Below are positions 32,353 through 40,859 of a DNA stretch of 64,000 nt, piece by piece. The notes under the pieces were generated by a model. That model saw only the letters and a program-made list of their open reading frames with translations, was not told the DNA's origin and did no database searches. The stretch is from Enterocloster lavalensis (GTDB lineage Bacteria; Bacillota; Clostridia; Lachnospirales; Lachnospiraceae): positions 1-64,000 of the forward strand of contig NZ_CABJCG010000006.1 in assembly GCF_902364025.1 (NCBI RefSeq). Reading direction: 5' to 3'. How positions within the stretch are numbered: the stretch's first letter is position 1; each line of letters opens with the position of its first letter. Made by a program: the position numbers and the translations under genes.

Positions 32353-33687
32353 TCAGTTATAAGAATCCAGAATCTTCTGAAACTGCTCCTGCATGTTGGC
32401 TGCGGTAGTCTCCACATCCTGTTCCCCGGCAACCATCGATGTCAGCTCGCGCTGAACAACCTCCGTCATACCGGCAACGCCGCACACCTGCGGGAAGAAG
32501 GACGCGTTCTGAGCTGCCTCTGCGTACTGTGGGATATACGGAAGACTCTTAAACTCTTCCGAATCAATCACGGTCTGTCTACTGGGAATATGGCCTACAG
32601 TGGCCCATTTGGCAGTGTGATCCGTAATCCATTTCATAAAGATCATTGCGGACTCTCTCTCCTTGTCCGTCACGCTGTCGCTCTTGGGAATCACCAGAGT
32701 GTGGGAATCAGCGTACACGCCCTCCTTCTCTCCGATCTGTGGGAACGGCATGGACACGAAGTTAAGTCCCTCCGTACCGGAGAACGTGGGAATCGCCCAG
32801 TCGCCATTGATCGTGGCGGCTGCAATCCTGCCGGTGAACAGCTCTCCGCCATTTTTTTGATTCTTTGGCCAGATCCCCGTATCCACCATTCTCATCATGG
32901 TACTTAACGCCCGTTTATTCTCCTCTGTGTTCAGCGTAGCCGTCTTCCCGGTCTCATCACAGATGCTTCCGCCGTACTGCGCCAGAAGCGTGGACCACAG
33001 ATACATCGGCAGGCCGTTGGACGAGGTGCCGGAGATCGCCATCTTTCCCCCGTCCATCTTGGCCTTGACGCCCTCAAAAAATTCGAAGAACGCCTCTTCC
33101 CCTTTGGGAACCTGAACTGTGGAGTCCTCTGCCAGCAGTCCCATATTCTTAAATTCGTCCACATTATAGTGCATCAGCAGTAAATGTGTGTCAATGGGCA
33201 TACAATAATGAACTCCATCCACCACCGAAGCCACCTGGAGCTTCTGGGTGAAATCCGTCCAATCGACCTGCTGCGCTTCTGCCAGCTTATCGAGGGGCTC
33301 CAGCAAATCGTCCGTCACATATTCCTTCACTCTGGTGATGTGATTCACCGCGACGGTGGGGGCGGAATCCGAGGTCATAGCGGCCAGCAGCTTGGTGTAA
33401 TACTCCTCGCCCTTAAAAATCATAAATTCTACTTCAATATCCGCGCTCTGCTCATTAAATTCATCCACCATGGCCGTCATCACATCTCCGTCCCCGCCGC
33501 TGAACGGCGCCCAGAATGTAATCTTTGTTTTTTCAGCCGTATTTCCCGTCTCTCCTGCCGCCTGGCTCTGATCCGCCACTGCGCCTGAACCGCTCTGGGT
33601 CCCGCCGGAACACCCCGCTAAACCTGCCGTCAGGCAGCCCGCCATCGCGAATACCGCCGCTTTTTTAATCAAACCCTTCCTCATCAT
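32353..33687 (-). CDS. Sugar-binding lipoprotein (ABC importer, CUT1)
   Basis: 444 residues. The N-terminus is a lipoprotein signal: basic MMRKGLIKK, hydrophobic stretch, lipobox LAGC with Cys at ~26. A Gly/Ser/Gln-rich linker follows, then the two-lobed binding fold (KTKITFWAPFSGGDGDVMTAM at ~52, EVEFMIFKGEEYYTKLLAAM, typical of family 1 sugar-binding proteins). It would be anchored outside the membrane and deliver oligosaccharide to the two permeases downstream. AAGGAG precedes the first ATG by 6 bases. Confidence 0.93.
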   Translation of the reverse strand: MMRKGLIKKAAVFAMAGCLTAGLAGCSGGTQSGSGAVADQSQAAGETGNTAEKTKITFWAPFSGGDGDVMTAMVDEFNEQSADIEVEFMIFKGEEYYTKLLAAMTSDSAPTVAVNHITRVKEYVTDDLLEPLDKLAEAQQVDWTDFTQKLQVASVVDGVHYCMPIDTHLLLMHYNVDEFKNMGLLAEDSTVQVPKGEEAFFEFFEGVKAKMDGGKMAISGTSSNGLPMYLWSTLLAQYGGSICDETGKTATLNTEENKRALSTMMRMVDTGIWPKNQKNGGELFTGRIAAATINGDWAIPTFSGTEGLNFVSMPFPQIGEKEGVYADSHTLVIPKSDSVTDKERESAMIFMKWITDHTAKWATVGHIPSRQTVIDSEEFKSLPYIPQYAEAAQNASFFPQVCGVAGMTEVVQRELTSMVAGEQDVETTAANMQEQFQKILDSYN

Positions 33688-33819
33688 CGTCCGCTCCTTG
33701 GTTATCTTTTTTGTTTTCAGGGATTCAAGGCCTTTGCTCTCTGTTTTATGGCCTTAGTATAACATGCTCCCGTCGCTCCGGTAAATCCGACATATCTAAG
33801 AAAGGTGTAAAAAAGCAAA

Positions 33820-35337
33820 CTAACTTTGGTTTTTTTGATATTCTCCCGGGCTCAAACCGGTGTATTTTTTAAAGACCTTGCAAAAATACTTCACGTCCCC
33901 ATAACCGCTTTCCGCGGCAACCTCGTATATTTTCCGGTTTGGGTCCGCCAACAGGTGCTTGGCACATTCAATCCTGCGCTGCGTGCAGTGGGTTGTAAAT
34001 TTGATTCCAAGCTCCCGGATAAACAGCGTGCTCAAATACTCCGGCGTTACGTTCAGTCCGCCCGCAATCTCTTCTAGCGACAACTCCCCCTGGTAACCCA
34101 AATCAATGATTCTGAGCGCCTTTTGTACCAGCGGATGGGTGTTATGGTGCAGCCCGTCGTGGTAATGGCGGTATTGCATAAGCACGTTCATCATAATCCG
34201 GATATAATGATCCGTAAAAAGGAGCTGCCGGATCCAATCCATCAGGTTCAGATGGCTGATATTTTCGTAGACTCCATAGCTGGCTTTGCGGATCGCATAT
34301 AAAACCGCTACCGTGAGGCATACCAAAGCCTCCCGGATATCGGCGCAGGCATATGTTTTGTCGCCCAGAAACTGTACAAACGCCTGGATATCTTTCTCGA
34401 CCTCCTCAAGCTCCCCACTGTTGATCCGACGGATGATCGCCTGCTCCAGATTGGACGGATAGATCAATTTTTGAATGGACAGCCCGCGGATGAGCTCATC
34501 GCTGACTATGCGCCCCCTTCCCAACGTCAGACTCCACCCGGCATTATCCCTCACCCGTTTTCCAGCATCCTCAAGATTTTCAATTCCCCGAAAGCTGTGA
34601 AAGGAACATACCATGTCGTCCAGTCCGTCCCTGTACAGGCGTTGAATCTGCCGGTCTATTAGACCTTTAACCGCAGCCCGCTCTTCCCCCCGGATCAGCA
34701 CATAAATCTCCTGGCTGCCCTTCTGCGCGCAAACTATCATCCGATCCGGGTCCATGCCCTGACGCAGCTGTTCTACAATCTGCTTTTTCACCGCGTCCAC
34801 GAACCTGTTTTCCCCCTTCACCAAAAGCAGATGAAGCTCCTCCCCCTCCTCAAACCGGCTGCCAAACTCCGTCCGAAACACGGGGCCGCTGATCTCCGGC
34901 GCAAGAAACACTCGCTCAAACAGCTCCTGTGTGCTGTAGGACGATACTCGGATGCTGGCCTTTTCATGTTCCAGGATACCGTCGATTTTACAGAGCGCCT
35001 CTTTTAACATGTCCTTCGTCATCGGCTTTAAGAGGTAATCCACGCTTCCAAGTGTCATCGCCTCCCTGGCGTACTGGAAATCCGCATAGCCGCTGAGAAT
35101 CAGGTATTTGCAGGTAAATCTGCGGTCATTGAGCTGCTTTATCATCTCTAAGCCGTCCATTTCCCCCATCCGTATATCCGTCATAATCAAGTCTGGCTTC
35201 TCACGCAGCGCCAGCTCGATCCCCTCCAGACCGTTGCGCCCTTTTCCCACCACGTCGTAGGGTTCTCCAAGCTGCTCGATTAACCGCTCGATTCCGTTCA
35301 GAGTCTTGATTTCGTCTTCAACAATCAGTATTTTCAT
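33820..35337 (-). CDS. YesN-type response regulator with AraC DNA-binding domain
   Basis: 505 residues from ATG 35335-35337 (GGAG 6 bases upstream; a GTG four codons earlier is an alternative). The receiver domain (~1-120) has EDE for the acidic pocket, phospho-acceptor Asp in IMTDIRMGEMDG (~55) and Lys in DYLLKPM. A helical middle region (~130-390) is of the type seen in YesN proteins. The AraC helix-turn-helix pair covers ~400-505 (GGLNVTPEYLSTLFIRELG, then VAAESGYGDVKYFCKVFKKYTGLSP). It overlaps the sensor gene by 20 bp. It would activate the sugar locus downstream. Confidence 0.93.
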   Translation of the reverse strand: MKILIVEDEIKTLNGIERLIEQLGEPYDVVGKGRNGLEGIELALREKPDLIMTDIRMGEMDGLEMIKQLNDRRFTCKYLILSGYADFQYAREAMTLGSVDYLLKPMTKDMLKEALCKIDGILEHEKASIRVSSYSTQELFERVFLAPEISGPVFRTEFGSRFEEGEELHLLLVKGENRFVDAVKKQIVEQLRQGMDPDRMIVCAQKGSQEIYVLIRGEERAAVKGLIDRQIQRLYRDGLDDMVCSFHSFRGIENLEDAGKRVRDNAGWSLTLGRGRIVSDELIRGLSIQKLIYPSNLEQAIIRRINSGELEEVEKDIQAFVQFLGDKTYACADIREALVCLTVAVLYAIRKASYGVYENISHLNLMDWIRQLLFTDHYIRIMMNVLMQYRHYHDGLHHNTHPLVQKALRIIDLGYQGELSLEEIAGGLNVTPEYLSTLFIRELGIKFTTHCTQRRIECAKHLLADPNRKIYEVAAESGYGDVKYFCKVFKKYTGLSPGEYQKNQS

Positions 35338-37114
35338 CCCTGTCTCCACTCCCGTCCTGCTTTGGGATCACCACCTCAATGGACGTCCCCGCTCCCGGCA
35401 TACTGTCCACATGGATCGAGTAGCACTCCCCATAATAAGCCTTCAAGCGCGCCAGCACATTTGCGACGCCGATGGAGCCGCCGCTGCCACCCTCCGAAAA
35501 CAACCGTCTCGCCTGTTCCGGCTCCATCCCAGCTCCGTTATCCGCAATCCCGAACTTCAAATGAGCTTCATCCAGCTCCTCTATCTGAATTTTAAGAAAC
35601 CCTCCGTAGTCCAATTTCGCACATCCGTGCAGGATGGAATTTTCGATAAACGGCTGGAAAATCATTTTGTGGATTTTACAGCTTTTAACCGTCTCCTGGC
35701 ACTCTATCAAATACTCAAAGCTGTCCATAAAGCGCTTCTTCTGCAAAAACAGATATTTTTCCAGATACCCCAGCTCCTCCTCGATCGTGACGATCCCATT
35801 GCTTTTTTGAATCTGATAGCGCAGAATCTGAGCAAACTGACTCAACATGCTACTGATCTCGTCCTGTCCGTTCTCGATTGCAAGCCAGTTGATCGAATCC
35901 AGCGTATTATAGATAAAATGAGGGTTGATCTGGGCTTCCAGCGCCCTGATCTCCGCTTCCTTTTCCTTCTCTCCCGCAATTTTTACCATCTTCACCTGTT
36001 CATTGATCTTATCCATCATCGCGTTGAAATGGACAGCAATCAGGTTCAACTCATTTTTCTCATCGCGATTCACCCCCACGGTAGCGGAAAGTTTGCCTGA
36101 TTCCACTTCGTGCATCGTGGATACGATATTTTTGACATACCGGGTCATACGCCGCGAGACAAACGCAATCATCACCACCGCCACGATTCCCAGCATGGCG
36201 CAGGACAGCAAAACCATTCTCTGGACATTTCTCACCTGATTATAAATATAACCTTGATTCAAAAGGCTGACAACGGTCCAGCCTGATGCTGGAAGTGTTT
36301 CCTGAAACACCTTCATCCCATCAAAATTGATCGCCTCATACATTGTTTTACCAATCAGCGATTTATTGCTGTGGGACACGATCCTTTGCTCGGAATCTAC
36401 GATAAATAAGCTATTGATATTCGGATTCTTTGATATCTGAGCCTCCCCGCAAATATCCGCCAAACGCTCTTCTTCAATACTTACCAGCAGACTGCCGAGA
36501 TAGCGGTTGATATTCCAGTCATAGATCTGTTTGCCAAATGTATACACATAATACTCTCTGGTTCCAACGCGGTCCAGATACTCCGTCCGCATCCAAATTC
36601 CCTTGACCCCCTGGCGCGCTTCCACCAGTCCCTGGTCAAAATATTTCTTGTGCAGTTCCGATACATTCCGGTAAATCGAACGGTTCTGCGTCCTGTCAAA
36701 GCTGTAAATAACGCCGTCTGCCGTCTCCACCGACACAAAACGTACGTCCGACTGATAGGCCATATAATCCATCAAACGGTCTTCCAGCTGTTCTTCCGCC
36801 TGTTTCCTGATTTCCGTTTTTTGCGTCAAATCCAAATTCTTCAGATTCCACAGCAGGTCTCTGTCTATGGCAAGCTGGCTGATGGAATCCTTATAGATTG
36901 AAAGCGTGGTATCAATATTTTTACCGGTCTGTCTCAGTGTCTGCTGGAAAGACTCTTCTATTTTCGACTCAAGAATTTGTCTGAAAAGATAGCTGCCCGT
37001 CCCCCCAAGTATGACAACCAGCACGAAAAAAACCACCAAAAAAACGGCCGTCAGCTGGCTGGCAAACGTCCGACAATCCCAAAAATATTTCAGTTTCTTT
37101 AATATACGTCCCAT
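35318..37114 (-). CDS. YesM-type sensor histidine kinase
   Basis: 598 residues from ATG 37112-37114 with GGAGA 9 bases upstream. A first membrane helix is at ~19-41, an extracellular Cache-like domain at ~45-275, a second helix at ~285-305 and HAMP at ~307-360. The His-kinase domain has the phospho-acceptor in AQINPHFIYNTLDSINWLA (~390-408), the N box FIENSILHG (~488) and the G box GIADNGAGM (~527). Membrane-bound, it probably senses an external sugar and phosphorylates the YesN-like partner. It is the first gene of the 25.9-37.1 kb locus. Confidence 0.93.
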   Translation of the reverse strand: MGRILKKLKYFWDCRTFASQLTAVFLVVFFVLVVILGGTGSYLFRQILESKIEESFQQTLRQTGKNIDTTLSIYKDSISQLAIDRDLLWNLKNLDLTQKTEIRKQAEEQLEDRLMDYMAYQSDVRFVSVETADGVIYSFDRTQNRSIYRNVSELHKKYFDQGLVEARQGVKGIWMRTEYLDRVGTREYYVYTFGKQIYDWNINRYLGSLLVSIEEERLADICGEAQISKNPNINSLFIVDSEQRIVSHSNKSLIGKTMYEAINFDGMKVFQETLPASGWTVVSLLNQGYIYNQVRNVQRMVLLSCAMLGIVAVVMIAFVSRRMTRYVKNIVSTMHEVESGKLSATVGVNRDEKNELNLIAVHFNAMMDKINEQVKMVKIAGEKEKEAEIRALEAQINPHFIYNTLDSINWLAIENGQDEISSMLSQFAQILRYQIQKSNGIVTIEEELGYLEKYLFLQKKRFMDSFEYLIECQETVKSCKIHKMIFQPFIENSILHGCAKLDYGGFLKIQIEELDEAHLKFGIADNGAGMEPEQARRLFSEGGSGGSIGVANVLARLKAYYGECYSIHVDSMPGAGTSIEVVIPKQDGSGDRDENTDC

Positions 37115-37222
37115 CTCACTATTTCTCCATCGAACTGCCGCCAATATCCACCTTGTTCCATTTCTTTTAAGTCTACCACTTAATAGCGAAATAAGCAATT
37201 CAGAAGAATTTCAGCATACAGG

Positions 37223-37251
37223 TTTACATAAGCATAAAAGTGTGCTATAAT
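37223..37251 (+). promoter_or_regulatory. Promoter of the CarD-like gene
   Basis: TTTACA (37223-37228), 17-base spacer, TATAAT (37246-37251). Nearly consensus sigma-A type, 54 bases before the start codon. Confidence 0.75.
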
Positions 37252-37305
37252 TATCAGATTACCCGCGTAATCACTGGAACATCATCCGTTCAGAAAGGTG
37301 TGAAT

Positions 37306-37812
37306 TTGTTTAAAAAAGGAGCTTTTATATTCTATGGAACCGTAGGCGTGTGCCGCGTAAACGACATATCCAGCATGGATTTCTCCGGCAGCGACAGACT
37401 GTACTACTCCCTGACACCCAGCTTTGAGAATGATACCACCATCTATATCCCGGTGGACAGCGACAAGGTTCTGATGCGAGAGATCATGACCAAACAGGAA
37501 GCGGAGCGCTTCGTCCTGTCCTGGCCGGACATCGCCTGCGAGCCCCATGCCAACTACAAGGAGCAGGCCAAAGCCCACCAGCTGATTCTCAAATCCGGCA
37601 ACTGCCTGGAGCTGGGCGCTATGATCAAGGAGATCACCCGCCAGTCCATTTCCGGCAAGCGAAGCGGTAAAGCCCTCTCCGGCAACCAGCGGGACGTGAT
37701 CAAGATTGCTCAGAAGCTGCTGTACGGCGAGCTCTCCGTAGCCCTGGACATCGATCCCGCGAAAGTCCCTGAATACATCGAAAAACGGACAGAACCGTGT
37801 GCGTCCGTGTAA
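37306..37812 (+). CDS. CarD-like transcription factor (CarD/CdnL/TRCF interaction domain)
   Basis: 168 residues. The N-terminal ~60 residues form the RNA-polymerase-binding domain: FKKGAFIFYGTVGVCRVNDI, then IYIPVD before a Lys/Val stretch, as in CdnL proteins. The rest is helical (~70-165), with SGKRSGKALSGNQRDVIKIAQ, as in the C-terminal domain that contacts promoter DNA. It would stabilise open promoter complexes. The start was set at TTG 37306 because AAAGG lies 7 bases upstream; GTG 37300 is too close to it. A strong promoter precedes it and a strong terminator follows, so it is a single-gene unit. Confidence 0.82.
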   Translation: MFKKGAFIFYGTVGVCRVNDISSMDFSGSDRLYYSLTPSFENDTTIYIPVDSDKVLMREIMTKQEAERFVLSWPDIACEPHANYKEQAKAHQLILKSGNCLELGAMIKEITRQSISGKRSGKALSGNQRDVIKIAQKLLYGELSVALDIDPAKVPEYIEKRTEPCASV

Positions 37813-37820
37813 ACTACAGA

Positions 37821-37878
37821 AAAAAACAGGCCGCCCGGCCGATCCAGGGAATGGATCCGGCCGGGCGGCCTGTTTTTT
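37821..37878. terminator. Strong bidirectional terminator
   Basis: AAAAAACAGGCCGCCCGGCC on the left and its reverse complement on the right (25-bp stem with one bulged base), with A6 and T6 ends. It separates the CarD-like gene from the convergent epimerase gene. Confidence 0.93.
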
Positions 37879-37900
37879 ATCCTTCTGCCATATCCTCTAT

Positions 37901-38815
37901 TTACACCACAAACTGCCTCAAATACCGCTGACTCAACACCAGACTGTCAATAACCTCCTCATGGCTTCCCTCAAAGCTGCGGTCCTCCACCTCGATACAG
38001 GTATACCCCTTATATCCGATATCATTCAGCGCGCTGACATACTCATCCCATTTCACATCCCCCAGGCCGGGAAGCTTGGGCGCCATGTACTGAAGGGGGT
38101 ACGCCATGGTTCCCACCTCGTTTAAGCGGTCCCTGTAAAGCTTGATGTCCTTATAGTGCACATGGAAAATCTTATCCCTGAACTCGTACATGGGCTTGAT
38201 ATAATCCATCATCTGCCACACAAAATGGCTGGGGTCATAGTTCAGACCAAAGTAATCGCTGGGGATTGCGGCGAACATTTCCCGCCAAATCTTCGGCGTG
38301 GTGGCCAGATTCTGCCCGCCGGGCCACTGGTCCCCGTCAAACAGCATGGGGCAGTTCTCAATGGCTACCTTCACGTGATGCTCCTCCGCCAGGCGGATGA
38401 TATCCGGCCAAATCTCCCGGAACAGCTCCATGTTGGCTTCCACGGTCTTCGTCTGATCCCGCCCGATAAAGGTGGTCACCATGCCCACGCCCAGCTTCTC
38501 GGAGGCAAGAATCACCTTTTTCAAATGTTCGATATTGACGGCCCGCTTCTCCAGGTCCCCGTCCATGGTATTCGGATAAAATGCCAGGGAAGAGATCTCC
38601 ACCTGTTTGGACCGGCAGTATTCCAGGATGTGGGCGGCCTTCCCGTCGTCCAGCTCATCCACGTCGATGTGGCTGACGCCCGCGTATCTGCGCTCCGCCT
38701 TGCCGCAGGGCCAGCAGGCCACCTCCACGCACTCGTACCCCAGGCTGCTGGCCGTGTCGATCACCTCTTCAAAGGACATCCAGTCCAGAATCGCACTCAC
38801 AAATCCTAATTTCAT
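37901..38815 (-). CDS. Sugar phosphate isomerase/epimerase-like TIM barrel
   Basis: 304 residues of the xylose-isomerase-like TIM-barrel (AP endonuclease 2) fold. Metal-ligand regions are visible: VAIENCPM (~149-156; Glu), GLNYDPSHFVWQ (~193-204; Asp and His), FHVHYKDIK (~220-228; His) and CIEVED (~274-279; Glu). It would epimerise or isomerise a sugar or inositol derivative. It is the last gene of the LacI-led operon and follows the Gfo/Idh/MocA oxidoreductase by 10 bases; this pair is common in ketose/inositol-type pathways. Confidence 0.88.
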   Translation of the reverse strand: MKLGFVSAILDWMSFEEVIDTASSLGYECVEVACWPCGKAERRYAGVSHIDVDELDDGKAAHILEYCRSKQVEISSLAFYPNTMDGDLEKRAVNIEHLKKVILASEKLGVGMVTTFIGRDQTKTVEANMELFREIWPDIIRLAEEHHVKVAIENCPMLFDGDQWPGGQNLATTPKIWREMFAAIPSDYFGLNYDPSHFVWQMMDYIKPMYEFRDKIFHVHYKDIKLYRDRLNEVGTMAYPLQYMAPKLPGLGDVKWDEYVSALNDIGYKGYTCIEVEDRSFEGSHEEVIDSLVLSQRYLRQFVV

Positions 38816-38825
38816 CTCGTCCTCC

Positions 38826-39860
38826 TTATGATACCTTCACGCTTTTTCCCGTCTTTGCGCTTTCCACGGCCGCAAACACGGCTTTCATCGCGGACAGCGC
38901 TTCCTCCCCGCTGATCTCCGGGGCCCTGTCGTTCACCAGACAGTCCATGAACATGTCGATCACGCCGGACTTGGTCTGGTTGTCATTTGTCTGAATCTGG
39001 TCAATATCATAGTAAATCCGCTCCCCATTGCGCATTTCCAGCACAATGGAGTGATCCTTGTCGCAGTAAATCTTCATCACGCCCTTCGTTCCGTAAAGGA
39101 TGGTGGAATTGTCCTCATCCCCATAGCAGGTCCAACTGGCGGTCATGGTGCCCATGATCCCGTTCTCCATGCGGTAAATGCAGATGGCGTTATCGTCCAC
39201 CCCAATGAGAGAGCCGGAAGCAGCCCGCTTATCCAATGTGCCCAAAAATGCCATCACCTCCGCCACACGGACTCCGGTGAGGAACTGGATCAGGTCCGTC
39301 TTGTGGATGCCCAGATCCGCCATGGCCCCCAGGCTTGCCTTCTGCTTGTCAAAGAACCACACATTTTTCCCCGGGTCCACGCTCCAGGTCTCCGGCCCGC
39401 CGTGGGCGAAGTTGGACTTAAAGGTCACGATATCTCCGATGACGCCCTCCGCCACCAGCTGTCTGGCCCTGGCATGGGCCTTGGCGAGGCGCTGGTTGTG
39501 TCCGATCATCAGGTATTTCCCGGTCTCTTTGGCAGCAGCCACCATCGCCTCGCAGGAGGCCAGATCCATAGCCATGGGCTTCTCGCAGAGCACATGCTTT
39601 CCGGCATGCAGCGCTTCGATGGTGATTTTGGCGTGGGCGTTGTTCGCCACGCAGACGCTGACCGCGTCAATGGACGGGTCGGCTAAGAGCTCCTCGTAGG
39701 AGGAATACACCGTTCCGCCGTACCGGTCCGCCAGCTCCTTAGCCCTCTCTGTATTCAGATCGTAATATCCGGCAAGCTCTGCCTGCGTATGGTCGGCGTA
39801 TTCGGGAATATGCCTGACCTGCGCGATTTTCCCGCATCCGATAATCCCTATTTTAAACAT
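38826..39860 (-). CDS. Gfo/Idh/MocA-family oxidoreductase
   Basis: 344 residues. The NAD(P)-binding fold starts with KIGIIGCGKIAQVRHIPEY (~3-21). The family motif EKPMAMD lies at ~93-99 and contains the usual catalytic-type Lys. The C-terminal alpha/beta domain (~125-340) has MADLGIHKTDLIQFL (~179-193) with the conserved Asp/His. It would oxidise a sugar or cyclitol hydroxyl group with NAD(P). The neighbouring genes are a RbsABC-type importer and a TIM-barrel epimerase in one operon. Confidence 0.92.
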   Translation of the reverse strand: MFKIGIIGCGKIAQVRHIPEYADHTQAELAGYYDLNTERAKELADRYGGTVYSSYEELLADPSIDAVSVCVANNAHAKITIEALHAGKHVLCEKPMAMDLASCEAMVAAAKETGKYLMIGHNQRLAKAHARARQLVAEGVIGDIVTFKSNFAHGGPETWSVDPGKNVWFFDKQKASLGAMADLGIHKTDLIQFLTGVRVAEVMAFLGTLDKRAASGSLIGVDDNAICIYRMENGIMGTMTASWTCYGDEDNSTILYGTKGVMKIYCDKDHSIVLEMRNGERIYYDIDQIQTNDNQTKSGVIDMFMDCLVNDRAPEISGEEALSAMKAVFAAVESAKTGKSVKVS

Positions 39861-39881
39861 TTCTATCCCTCCAGCCTGATC

Positions 39882-40859
39882 TTATTTGGATTTTTTACGG
39901 CTCTGTGCCAGCACTGCGATGATAATGGTGATGCCGCGCACCAATCCGTTTAAGAACGGAGGCACATTTGCCATCACCAGCACGGTCTGGATGATTCTCA
40001 GCATCAGAACGCCCAGGAAGGTGCCGATAATTTTGCCTCTGCCGCCGTCCATGGAGGTTCCGCCGATGGCTACGGCCGCGATGGCTTCCATCTCATAACC
40101 GTCGCCCGCGCTGGCCGCCTGGATGGAGGTCAGACGGCTGGCCAGAAGGAACGCCGCCAATCCGTAAAGAGTACCTGCGTATATGTAGATCAGCGTTTTC
40201 ACACGGCCCACATTGATGCCCGTCAGCCTGGCCGCCTGCTGGTTGGAACCAACTGCGTACACATAGCGCCCGAACTTGGTCTTGCTCATAATAATTCCGG
40301 TGATCACCGTGATCAGAATAAAGATCAGCATCAGGTTGGGAATTCCCATCACCCTTCCCGCCGCAATCTTGCGGAACCCGTCGTACATGGTCTTGCTGAC
40401 CGTGAAGGGACCGCCCTGTCCCAGCTGGTTGATGATGGAACGGTAGGCCGAAAAGCTGGCCAGGGTGACGATGAAGGGAGCGATATTTCCCTTGGTCACC
40501 AGCACGCCGTTGATCAGTCCCAGGATCAGTCCGAAGCCCAGGCAGAACAGCAGGCACAATGCGATGCTCTCGGTCTTATTGAGCAGCAGCACGCCCAGTC
40601 CTGAGATCAGCGCCACGGAGGATCCCACGGAAAGGTCGATCATACCCGCGGAGATCACCAGGCTCATACCCATGGCGCAGATGCCGGTGATCGCGCCCTG
40701 CACAAACTGGTTGGTCAGGTTTGTGAAGGACAAAAAGGACGGATTAATCACAACCGCGATGAGCATCAGAAAAACAAAGCTGAGCCAGTGGCTGTAATTG
40801 GTGGTTATATTCTGCCAGGTCTGTTTCATGTCAAATGTCTTTGCACTCTTGGTGTTCAC
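39882..40859 (-). CDS. Sugar ABC transporter permease (RbsC-like, CUT2)
   Basis: 325 residues with about nine to ten membrane helices from ~25. RbsC-type stretches include GMSLVISAGMIDLSVGSSVALISG (~62-85) and AVAIGGTSMDGGRGKIIGTFLG (~270-291). It starts at GTG 40857-40859 with GGAGG upstream and a 4-bp overlap with the ATPase gene, so translation is coupled. It forms the channel of the LacI-operon importer. Confidence 0.93.
   Translation of the reverse strand: MNTKSAKTFDMKQTWQNITTNYSHWLSFVFLMLIAVVINPSFLSFTNLTNQFVQGAITGICAMGMSLVISAGMIDLSVGSSVALISGLGVLLLNKTESIALCLLFCLGFGLILGLINGVLVTKGNIAPFIVTLASFSAYRSIINQLGQGGPFTVSKTMYDGFRKIAAGRVMGIPNLMLIFILITVITGIIMSKTKFGRYVYAVGSNQQAARLTGINVGRVKTLIYIYAGTLYGLAAFLLASRLTSIQAASAGDGYEMEAIAAVAIGGTSMDGGRGKIIGTFLGVLMLRIIQTVLVMANVPPFLNGLVRGITIIIAVLAQSRKKSK

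Noticed and set aside
37821..37878. Palindromic operator
   Set aside because: A-run and T-run flanks and a position between convergent gene ends make it a bidirectional terminator.
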